This document shows positions 22,701 through 34,700 of a stretch of 64,000 nt of DNA, in pieces (positions within the stretch are counted from its first letter, which is position 1; each line of letters opens with the position of its first letter). Source of the DNA: Trichostrongylus colubriformis (taxonomy: Eukaryota; Nematoda; Chromadorea; Rhabditida; Trichostrongylidae); NCBI GenBank assembly GCA_963978905.1, contig OZ022256.1, positions 36,442,001 to 36,506,000 on the forward strand, written 5' to 3'. Made by a program: the position numbers and the translations under genes. The notes beneath the pieces were generated by a model. That model was given only the letters and a program-made list of their open reading frames with translations. It did no database searches and had not been told where the DNA came from.

Positions 22701-25700
22701 CGTTTCTAAATCATTTATTGACCTGTGTGAGACCCACTCACGCAACATGTCAAAAAACCTACCTTGCGGAGGAACATTCTTGACTTGGTCTTAACCAATA
22801 GCCTCGATCTGGTCCAGGGCTTGATGGTCGTTGCCCCTATAGGAAACAGTGATCACAACAGTATTGTTTTTAATTTGAACTTGCCTCTGGTTAAGGAGGA
22901 ATATGTGAGGGAGAAAAGTTTCAAAAATGCTAATCACAGTGCAATCAATAAATATCTTCCTGATGTTGACTGGTACGGCTCTTTCAGCCTCACGCGGTCT
23001 GTAGATGAAATGTACGAGCTCTTTCTTGCAATTTTGCATCACTGCCTATCTTCCTTTGTCCCGTTGATCAATATACCCGTATCTCGCGCTTCCCTACCAG
23101 CATACCTTCGTCGCGTTCGTCAAAAGAGAACCGAGGCGTCGGCTGCTGCTACTCAGCATAATACTCCTCAACTTTAGTCTGCATTCCGTATGATAGATAA
23201 GGCTTTTCAACGCAAGCTCTGGAAGTATAACTGCTCCATTGAAAAGAAGTTGTAGAGTCAAAAAATAAGAATGCATTTTTCATACTTCTCAGTTCGAGGC
23301 TTGACAAAAAGCGTAAGCTGGGTAGCCTAATCGATCAGAATGGTAGTTTATACACTAATGACACCGATAAAGCTGAGATTCTGGCAACCCCACTTGAAAA
23401 GTCTTTTGCCTACAGCAGTAATGAAGGCCTAACCGACCTGTCTTGTCTTGATATGTTTCCTGAGATGAAAGGTTCCTTGTGGTTTTACGCTGATGATATC
23501 ACCTCCCTATTGATACAATGGCCCTCTTTATACTCCCTTACACCTGATGAGCTACCGTTAGTACTTATCAAAAATGTCGTTCATTCCATAGCTGGTCCTC
23601 TTCAATTCATTTTCAATCTCATTCTCATGCGAGCAGAGGTTCCTTTGAGACAGCCTACGTTACACCGATACCGAACAAGGCATCCTATGACTCTCCTGAT
23701 AACTACCGTCCCATAAGTATTACGTCTATTCTTGCACAAACCTTTGAGAAACTTGTGAAGAAAAGGATTGAAGCGCACATCATAGAGCACTTCATTACTT
23801 CGCTCTTTCAACATGGCTTCGAAAGAGGGAGGTCTACCACTACTGCTCTGTTGCAATCACTCAATGACTGGACCACCTAACTCGATAATGGGGAGACCGC
23901 TGATGTGGTATATTTGGATTTTTCCAAAGCCTTCGATAGAGTTGATCACCACAGGGCTTACCAAACTTTCTCTTGTCGGTATCCCCGTATCGCTGCTGGA
24001 TTCGCGCTTTTCTTTCGGACCGGGTCTTCATGGTAAGAGTCAATGACTCTTTCTCTTTTCCGCGCTCTGCTCCTAGCGGAGTTTCTCAAGGGGGTGTCCT
24101 TTCTCCTATCTTATTCAACATCTATACGCACGAACTTCCTCGCCTTATCACTGAGTGTGGCGCGAGGTGCTGTGCATTCGCTGATGACATGAAGGTTTAT
24201 GGCGCTGTCACTTCTGAAGAGGATTGTCTTCACATACAAAGGTCCATTGATCTTGTTCATAGTTGGAGCAGGGAATGGGCTCTTCCGCTTTTGAGTGATA
24301 AGACTACTGTCCTACACCTGAGCTTGAAAAATAAACAATTCCCCTAAACAATCGGAGGTACTCCTATCAAAAAAGTTGATCAACAACGTGACTTGGGCTT
24401 CCTGATTACTAGAAACCTTACCTTTGATGTCCACTGTGACCATCTTGCCAAAAAGGCCAAGGCTGTTGTGAGTACGCTGTTCCGAGTCCTCACAACAAAA
24501 AGTTCCGCGGTTTTTCTATGCGCTTTTGAGACTTATGTGAGGCCCATATTAGAATATGGCACACCTATTTTCAACCCGTGTAAGGTAAAACTGATTTCAG
24601 CTTTTGAGAGAGTCCAAAATTCGTTCACACGCAAACTAATGATTAGAGTCCTAGGTTTTCTATGACGGAATACCTTCAAGCACTGAAAGGAACAACAACC
24701 TCGGGTTACAATCCCTTTCTTACAGGAGGAGGAAGCTTGACCTAATTTTGTTTCACAAGATTATTCAGGGCAAGTGTGGTCTCTAACCCGATAAGTTCTG
24801 TTCAATGCAGTCAACGGTGACCAGAGGCGAGCCACTGAAAGTTGTGGTCCCCCGCGCTAAGCACAAATTACGGCACCACTTCTTTACGATAAGAGCCGGA
24901 ACGGACTATTTTGAACTCAATCGGATCAAGCCATTTCCTAGGAATATATTATAAATTATTATATATTATCCATCAGCTGTGGGGCAGCGATCCTGAACAT
25001 CTGGGATTTTCAGGGAAAGAAATATGAAGTGTACCTCTATATGACTCCAGTATCAGCAGCAATGAAGCAAAAAGCTCAGCTTACTCAAGAAGATCTCACC
25101 TTTATGCCACGACACAAGATAAGGCTATCGAAGACAACGCAAAATACTCTCTCCAAACTCCAAGTTTTGCTAGGATGCGACTAGTTATGGAGTTTATTAG
25201 ATCCACCACTACCGCGATTCACTCTACAATCCGGTCTTCAGCTCATCCCATCTCAACTGAGATATCTACTGATAGGCAACAACAGGTTCGAGAAGGAGAA
25301 ACCCCTTCAGGGGACGACTTTAGCACCAACCTCATTTCCATGATAAATGTCGTTCCAGACTTGGAAAATGACATTAACAGATGGGATAGGTATGGATCAA
25401 TGGACTTGGAAGGAGTATATGAATTCACGGGAACCAATAATGCTGAAAAAATAGCAGCCGATATACAGGTCCATACATTATTCAAAAACACGATAGAGTG
25501 GCGCATCGATGGTTATTGTGTACGCTTTCCGTACAAAGATGCCCATCCACGACTACCGGATAATGAGAACATAGCTTTCAAGCGTTTAGAAGGAGTAGTA
25601 AGCATGCTTCAAACAAAGCCAAATCTACTTAAGGACTACTGCACTAAATTGCGAATGCAATTAGAAAAGAGAAGTATCGAATAAATTCCGAATAATCATC

Positions 25701-28700
25701 CGAAAGAGGGCCTGATTGTACATTATATCCCGCACCAACCGGTCATCACACCACATAAAGAAACAACGAAGCTGAGAATCGTTTTTGATGCTTCCTCCCA
25801 TTATAAGAGCTGCCCATCCCTAAACGATTTTTTTACATCAAGGACCCATGTTCTCTCAGAAATCTACTCAATATTGATTCGGTTTCGAATGTTAATTCAT
25901 GAAGCGACAGCCGACGTAGAAAAAGCGTATCTAAAGGCACATCTTCATGAGCTAGATAGAGACGCCACGAGGGTCCTATGATTGAGAAATGTGGAACTCC
26001 CGATCAACGAGGACAACATCATGACATACGTTTCACGCGCGTGACATTTGGACTAAATATCTCTCCATTCTTACTAGCCGGAACAATACACCACCAAATC
26101 GAGCATGCTGTACAGGATCTCGCCCAAGAGATACGAGAAAATCTGTACGTGGATAATCTCATACGGTCGGCAGAAACCCAGGAGAACCTCATCAAGATAA
26201 TCATAGGTTCACGTCTAATCTCCGCCGAAATGAATATGAATCTACGTCAATTTATTGCAGGTAAGATGATCCTTCAGGATCCCGCCAGAAGCATGCGCAG
26301 AAATCAAGCAGACTAAGTATAAAGTGGAGCAGCCGAAGACAGCTTACACATGGAATGCCAGTTCGTATTTAGAGATAAAGTTTGAACAATAGCAAAACAA
26401 ATTGCTTCCATCTACGACCTCCTGGGATGGCTCGTCCCTTTACTAACGCAAGCAAAACATTTTTAGCAAACCTTGTGGGAACACAACCTCGACTGGGATA
26501 CTATCTTACCCGAAATCTTCAGAGTTTCATGGGACAAAATTGTTTAAGAGGTGGACTGGTTCCAGCATACTATCCTCAGACGACTGCTAGCTGTAAAGGT
26601 ACGGATATTCATACTGGGATCTGGCCAAGGTAGTCCTATCCTTAACCTATCTGTGGGAGACATTTGTTAACTTGTACCTATTTGGGTATCATATTCATTC
26701 ACGAGCAACTTTACACTGTCTCCATGATGCTGGCGATGCTGGCGCAATCCATTGACTCGAAGATCGGAGTGGGAGGAGCGAGAGAAAGAAGCTTGATCGA
26801 GTAGACCGTTACGGTCGACCGTGCCGACCCGTCGTCTGGACCGTCCTGGGGTTCTTACCCTTTTCTGCGTGTCAGAGTACTCCGCGATTCACCGAATTTC
26901 TGAAATCTTCTTATTACAAGATGGACTTCCGGAATTAGTCCGCGAGATGACCGGTATAGGCTTCTACCGTGGGACAGCGTAGCTGGGGTGGGGGGGGGGG
27001 GGGGGGGAGCTGGTCCGTGCAGGTAGTCTGGCCGACTTCTTGCACATTTGTGACACCTTTGTCTCGGCTCCTACGCTACCTTCTTTTATGACGACGTGTA
27101 TTATTCGGTGAATTACTCGCTGGATGTGGCGGCAAATTCATAATGTGGGATCCCAACCGCGCACAGATATTTCAGACGAAAACGGCTATTTTTTACCGAC
27201 AGAGAAAGGGGTAAGAGACCTTTAAACCCTTATAGCTGCATATGTTATCATCCTCCTTGATCTTTACATATCTTCATTCACTCTCTCTTATTTCGCAAAC
27301 CTCAATCTAGACCTCACTCGTATTTTAACATACGGTTCTTCCGAATGTGTCTGAATAGCACTTTCTTTGATAGAGGCTCCACCGTGACTCTCATCCAACC
27401 AAAAACATGAACTTTTCCTTCTTGATCCAAGCAACTTTTTGTCGTTCTCTCTTTTCCATCAAATTCAAATGTGAATCATGAACCAAAGTTGATAAAGAGT
27501 CAGATACAGTACCCCCTCGCATAAAGCAGCAAGACATGTTTTATTACGCAGTCCATTGCGGAAAAGAGGAAAGCTGAAATATGTCGCGATAAATACATTG
27601 CGAAGCGAATACCAAGAATTTTTTTTGCGATCTCTTCATGAGATGTGCAAAACAAAACGTGTATTCCCACGACTGTTTTCAGTACAAAATGAAAAGTTAA
27701 CTTTCGATAGAAAACACTGATAGGGGGCGTAAAGTCGAACTTATATAAAGACAAAGGAGGCGACTCACAGCCATCGGCAGTCGCGAGAAGAAAGTCCTCG
27801 TGCGTTCTTTCATCATCAGCCCACCAGTTACTCGCTCTCAAAGCCTCGCTCGAAGTCGACCGATTTCGCGTGATACTTCTCCCAATCCACCATCGGAGCA
27901 CCACACACCAGCAAGTTATCATGGAAGTTCGGTTAATCTGAGTAGAGGGATGCCCTCCCTAGAGGTGCCCCCCTAAGGACTTCATTCTGCGGTCTGTCCT
28001 GCGGGCAGCTCGCGCCTAAACCAAATAAATGTTTTCTGGATGACCAAGACTTTGAGGGTTGGTTGAGGAAAGTCGAAGATGTCATTCGCATGGTGAATCC
28101 ACCACTCTGAGATCAACTCATATTCGCTGATGCCAGTGAGATAGCTATGGCCACACGCACACATCTTTTCACGGGTGAGCATTCTGTTTTAGTCATGGCA
28201 AGATGCGAACTTCCATTGATCAAAGCACCTACAACAATTCCAAAACTGAAAGTGAACGCATTAACCATGGCGACCCGATTGGCCTGGACTGTATACGAAG
28301 CGATGAAGAAACATGTGACAAAAATACCATAAACAACACGGAGAATTTTTATATCCTCCGACTCACAAATCGCACTAAGTTGGCTATCGAAATCCCCAAC
28401 CAAGTCCAATCCCGGTGTCCTCTTGGCAAGCAGATTTTCAGAAATCCGCCGGATCGTCCACACATTCAAACAAGAAAGAGTCATCGTACACTTCGCCTAT
28501 GTGAACACAAGAGAAATCCTTGCCGACGCGGGGACACGAGAAATGACGCGTGAGCAGCTACAAAAATTTGTTGGTGGACAGAACCGAAATTTTTACAAAA
28601 ACCCATGGCGGAGTGGATCACTATTTTTTATGAATTCGACGGGGGACAACCAGAAGAAACGGAAAAGAAAGCCAACGTCGCCATAGCGATAGCACCCGGC

Positions 28701-31700
28701 ACCAAGGAAAAGCCCTGGATAATTCTAGAGCGTTTTAGCTCACTTGCGATAGAAAACGGGTAACAGCACGAGCACTGATGTTCGTGGAAAAGCTTCTACG
28801 TCCACTATCACATGAATCGTGTGAGAGGATTTACAGTGATATACCGGAATTGCGCATCCCATCCACATCGGATAGAACAAGGAATGCTCCAAGCCACGGA
28901 CATTCGTGAAGCACGGATGATGTTGAAACGTCACCATCACACAACATGTCCATCGGAAACCATTCAAAGATCAGAAAGAAACCCCTCACGAATTTTCATG
29001 AATTCCGACCGACATTGTTGCTCTAAAGGACGCCTAGAGGGTTCCGCCCTCGATGAAGCAAGTAAATCTCTGCTCTTCGTAGCACCCAATACAGAGTTAG
29101 CACGCCTAATTATCCAAGAAGCAGATGGATCCTAATATCAAGGGGTAGGGCATACAATCTCCACAGTCCGACTAAATTACTGGATACCAACCAATCCAAG
29201 AATGTGTCAAGTGTAGACGCTTCAACAACCTACCTTACCCCCATCCCTACTGGATCGACTTACCCCACAGAAGGATATTACGCAGCCGTTCTTTAAGTCT
29301 CAACACATAAGTCTCGACTTCTTCGATCTCCCAGACGACAGGCAGTCTAATATACAATAGAACGCGCCTCACTCACATAGAAACGCTTGCTAGAGCATGA
29401 ACACAGCCTATTCAAGGCTTTGAGGCGTTTTATAGCAAGGGGAGGAGCGCCGGACTCGATTACATGCGACAACCTTTCTACTGAGCTCGCCCCCTTAACA
29501 GCTCTCCAAGCACACGCTTAGCGCAGAAATTCAAGATGTAAATGCTGCTAGAGAAACTGAGTGGAAACTTGTCACCCCCTATGCCACATGGCAAGGCGCT
29601 TTCTATGAACCTCTCATAAAGTCAGTCAAACATTTAGTCTTTCGCCCCTACACCCAATCTATCGATCGATTGAACAAAGCGCTGTGGGGCGCAGCGGCGC
29701 GCTCGGGAGAAGATCAAAACACAATCGTAACGGAGGGGGAAGCATGCCTCGATTCAAGGCCACTCACGTACCAAGGTTCGACGCTGGAAAACTTCACATT
29801 CATCAGACCCATCGACTTTATACAAAAAATTTCGACTTAACCTTATCACTAGATATGGAACAACAATCCTCCGAAAGTGACGCAGAATACTTGCCACTAT
29901 CAGAGCACCGAGACAAGAAAAGAAGTGATAGAAGCATCAAAATCATCCACTGACGCTAGAGAGAAATTCTGGGAAATATGGCAAGAACATACCTGACAAG
30001 CCTTCGAAAAAAGCACAAAAATATGAGAGACACCAATGACACACTCTAAACCCTCCAGCTGTTGCAGACGTGGTATTAGTGTGCGACGCAAGACACCACG
30101 AAATGGGTGTCGAATGGCTCGCATAATTAATGTGAAATCAAGCATAGGTGACGCATCAAGAGAAGTGAAACTTGTGGCCTCCACTCTAGGAAAATTCGCC
30201 GCCCAGTGAACCTGCTCATACCACTCGAAGTAAGTTCCGATGCTACTCCAAGCGTCACCCCTATACAATCTGTAGAACACAGTGAGGATCCGCAGGAAGA
30301 CAAGCACGGCGAAAGCCAAGAATACAGATCCGGCGACAAAATGCACAAACACGGTTTTCGTGCGAGAAACAACTTGTACCGTTTCGAAATGATTCCTTTT
30401 CTACATTGCCTCCTCACATTATCGATACCAAAAATAGGGACATTACCCAATTACATGCAAAAAACATACACTTTAAATAGTGTTTGCACTTCACCACGAA
30501 CAAATCAAGGACGGCAATACGCGATCATGTGCGAGGCGTACTATACAGAGGTCATCACCAACCACTAGTGGGAACAACACTATCATTAGCCACCCGGTAT
30601 GACCCCTTACTCAGCGGCCAACCATCAGCACTGAAGATTTGCCGTGATTGGCAAAATTTCAACAAACAGTACGACTGTGGACTATGTGCAATAATTCTCA
30701 AACACGAGCACAATCAGTTGACAACAGCGTCAGTCACCATAACGCTAGTACTACAAGTTGTCGCGAGCTTCATGCACACGACCGTATGTCCTAATGACAA
30801 GTGGACCTGTGCGGAACATTCATATGCATCTTCTTAAATCAGTAAAAACACTGTCCTTCGCCGCATTCTTTGAACCCAAAGAGTCTCGGGAGGCTACCCT
30901 GTTAGAACGCTTCCAGCGCACATGCGTCCAACCTCACGCAACGATATTTTGAACTCGTACAGTATCAAAATACACTTAATATACAAAAATTACTTTTGAA
31001 AGACGAAATATTAGATTTCGAATATGATAGCTCCGTTTCTAACGCATCTAACTCATTACTCTCATTTTGCAGCTAAAAGCGGAAAGAACAGTCAAACGCC
31101 TATGAATTCGTAATCGTCGCGTGATCCACATTTATCCAGATAAATTAGAATTCAGAAGGTATCAGGAAAAATCATCGATCACGCGATCAGAAAAATGGAT
31201 ATGAGCTAAAAAAAATGGATAGCTCTCTACGACAAGCTGAGGAGAAAATAATTCTGGACAATTAGCAGTACATAGAGCTCTTAGAATTGATGACATAGAC
31301 ATCAACGAAGTCCAGGACGTACATAAATCCTACATCCCTGAGGAAGACGGGCTCGTGCTTCTCGATGATACAGGAAGCGACGAAGAAGTGGAGGAGCTGA
31401 TAGTGAGGGTTAAAAAAGTCTCCAACCACGCCGGCGCCAACGCCATAAGGCGAACGGTAACGTGGCAGAAGTCACCCGGGAAGTGCAGTACAGTGCAAGA
31501 CATAAGAGGGACCAGAGCACGCGCAACGAAATCACCGTTCTACAAGAGCACATAAGAACCGAAGTGTTGTAAGCTCATACCGAGAGCCGCGTGGATGAAC
31601 TGAGGAAAATAAAACCACACGCCAGATGCAAATTCCTCTCAACCGAACCAGACTGCGCGAACATGCCATGCGTGTTCTGGCTGGCCATAGGCGACCATTA

Positions 31701-34700
31701 TTCGGACGCGTGAATCACAGACACGATGGCTCAAAGAAAAACTGCAGGAGAAAATCGTAGGTGTGAAATCTACGTACTACCTCTAGATGGCCACAGGGGA
31801 TGCCCTGGCAAAAACGGCGATGCCGCCACTGCGGAGATAGGACACACATATCAGCTTTATGCTATAAACCCGAGCGAGCCGAGCGGATAGATAGGGAAAT
31901 ACAAGAACACATACAAAAAATAAAAGATTACACAAACTGTATAAAGCTTCTCACTACCAGAGTGAGCCAGCTCGAGGCAGAGCTGTAGCGAAACGCTGCT
32001 GTCTCCTTCTCACGTGTACCTTACGAAACGGTACACGGCTGTCCCGAGCCAGAAACTCTGACGCTCGCCCATTATTACACGCAGCACGTTAGAGAAGAGG
32101 CAACAGCCCAAAGCGTGAAGGAAGAAATAGCAATAACATGAGAGAACTGAACAGAATCATCACGTAGGATTGTTACTGTGTACGAATGTTTGTAATTGTC
32201 TGTTAAACTATCATAATTCTTTACTACAGTAGTGCAAGGACAGAAGCACTCCCCCTCCCCCGCCTCCATTCCTAGAATTCAAAGCCGAGGAGTGTGGCGA
32301 CCACTTGCGATCTTACTGGAAGGCTTCAGGTCCTTTTCAGGGGAGGGGGGGGCGAAAATGTTAAGACCGCCCAGATCAGACCAGCGGTAGGTTGCGACCC
32401 CCATCAACTATCGGGTATTTCCCTGGATTCTGCCCGCGTTTTTCAAGCGAGGTCCTCGTAGCTTCAGAAATACGGAGTGAGGCATGACTGGGAGCCAATT
32501 TGTGGCACTATGCATGAAATAATGTTTACGAATAGATCGTAGTATCGTAGCACCACTTTTTACCTACCCTTTTGTTTTCATCAACACCTACTCACTGATG
32601 AGCCTCAGTTGTTGGTGTAAACACAGTGGTTCGTCTGAGTAGTGGAGGCAAAACGAGCCACTTAGTCACTCCCTTATCACAATTTTAACTCATTGAATCC
32701 TTTTACTTCCTTTTTCATTTTTCTTCGGGAACTTATGGTCAGAGCAGTGTTGATTACTTCTAATCAATCGAAACAAACCCGCTGCGCCGTTAAAACTTCA
32801 AATATTGTCTGACTCCCATGCTACTTGGTTTCTTTTTCTACAACTCTTTAGCACATAGAATCCTTCACGATGAGTGTGTGCGAAGTATCATAAAGAAGTA
32901 GATAGCAAAGAGAAGCAACTTGGCCAGTCCTGACTGGAGCAAGGAGCACTAATAAAGACCCTTTCGAGCATGCATTTGGGGTTTGAAAAAGTGCGTTCCA
33001 CCCACCCGATCAGACCTCCAGAAGTAGCAAATGCGCTGAATCAAGTGCGCTGAATACTGTTTTACGCTGAGTGGGGTTAATTTTGCAGAAGTTGCAAATT
33101 TATTCTTATTACCCTTTATGCCATTACTTTACAGTTTCTCTTTCGCTTCTTCCTGGACCTTCACTGTTGCAATTTCTCATCAGCAAACTTACGAGATCAG
33201 CCTGTGTTTCAAGACCTGCGAAAGTATATGTTCCATCAGTGTTTGGTGTGTACACTATTTCTGCTCCAATAAGAGGACTGACAGCAATGAAAGCTACGAC
33301 ATATTGTAGCCCTACTATAATCCAAACATTTCTCCGCTTCCAGATCTGAATAAAAAAATACAGTCATCAGAAGGAGTCCTGAATGAAATTGTTCTAGGCT
33401 GTTCTTGTATGCAAAAATTTCAGTCCAATGGGAGGCCATGCGAGCAACATACATTACTTGAGGGCTAAAAAGGTGTTAAAAATAAGCACTAAATTATTGC
33501 AAACATCATAATGAAATTTTCGGCACTGTTGCTGAACTAAACTACTGTTGCCGAACAGTCGGATTATCATGAGACTCCGGGACAGTACAGCATTGAAAAC
33601 ATGCTTGAAATATCATGCTAGGGAGATTACATTTCCTCGGCACAACGTGAAAACTACTTGGTGCTACCTGACTCTTGAAGCACCTCCGTCATGAAATCAA
33701 GACATCAAAAAACTCCGTCGACCATCGAAAGTTAACAGTTTTCGTAGAGTTTATGAAAGTTATTCCCTTCTTATCACCCACCAAATCGTATTGCCTTATC
33801 AGACAAAGAGCATAATAGCGGTTGGCAGCAATAAAAACATTTCCGACCATATGTGCCATGAAAGTGACGCCATTGACTACAAGAGCAACCGAAATAATAT
33901 GTTGGAAAATCGAGTCTACTCCAATTCGGCCCACAACTCGGAAAAAAATACTGAGATATATGGAGAAAATGTCAGCGACCCCTGAAAAAAGGCACGGGTA
34001 TCTTATCATAGTGATCAGCCTTGAACGGTTATTCCAACTCTAGATCACTTCCTTGTATTGCTATGATTGATTCGCCCATACATAACACTGTGCAGCGAAC
34101 ATATTAGATGTCTCACTCAGTTTCCATGTTTTCTGATCGAAACGTACGACTCGCATGATGATTTTGATTATGATGTATTCTGATTCACTTATATTCATGA
34201 GGACATTCATTTAAGATGTGTTTATTTATGTATGTGAACAGCTCAGTTAATTTTTCAAACTCTGCTTCCTGTATGCAGTAAAGGCTTATGAGATCGAAAC
34301 CCTATGCTATGTCAGAACACCTATGGCTGCTGCCGCATGGAAATCTGAGGGGAAACAGAGTGCGGCAAAAGTACTGACCACTTGACAAAGTGCTACCATT
34401 TCAACTAAAAAAAGGTAACATGCTCAAAGTACAGATGATCATTAGACAGCTCATGATGTTTTCCTAGAATTTGATAAGATCGTCTCTGGCCAGCACACAG
34501 TGACAAAGTAGGGAAAGCATGTGCTGTGGGCCGCAAATCGTCCTAAACATTCGTCCAGGTGTCCTTAGAGGTTTGAGTAAACTGTGAGGAGTAGCAGAGG
34601 TTCCGCTTCCTCAGATACACCAGTAGATGTGGAGCGGTATAAGATTCGAGCATTTGGGTGGTCATCGCTTCGACGTGGTGAATTAGTGAAGTTTGTTCCG

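Larger units (their letters stand above)
21740..24965 (+). mobile_element. CR1-like non-LTR retrotransposon inserted in the BEL element
   Basis: The order is ORF1-like, apurinic-type endonuclease, then reverse transcriptase, all plus strand. It ends at an AT-rich tail (about 24,945-24,970). The 5' limit is approximate. The insertion falls between BEL gag and pol. Numerous frameshifts and stops show it is inactive, but motifs remain easy to read, so it is younger than the CR1 remnants at 8,240-10,600 and 46,550-48,340, whose C terminus it resembles. Confidence 0.8.
20060..32414 (+). mobile_element. BEL/Pao retrotransposon, degenerate and nested
   Basis: A pair of direct repeats (20,060-20,178 and 32,297-32,414) encloses gag-like, reverse transcriptase, RNase H and integrase remnants in BEL/Pao order on the plus strand. 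All frames are broken by stops. A CR1 element (21,740-24,965) separates gag from pol and removes or displaces the protease region. A segment of about 1.4 kb without retrotransposon sequence interrupts pol before RNase H. It lies in intron 3 of the receptor gene, antisense to it. Unit 2 shows no trace, so it arrived after the duplication or was lost there. Confidence 0.8.

Noticed and set aside
26985..27010. G run as a G-quadruplex regulatory site
   Set aside because: It is a plain homopolymer inside a dead retroelement; no evidence of function.
29900..30450. Minus-strand frames of 150 and 107 codons
   Set aside because: They overlap the integrase tail of the BEL element on the other strand and show no domain.
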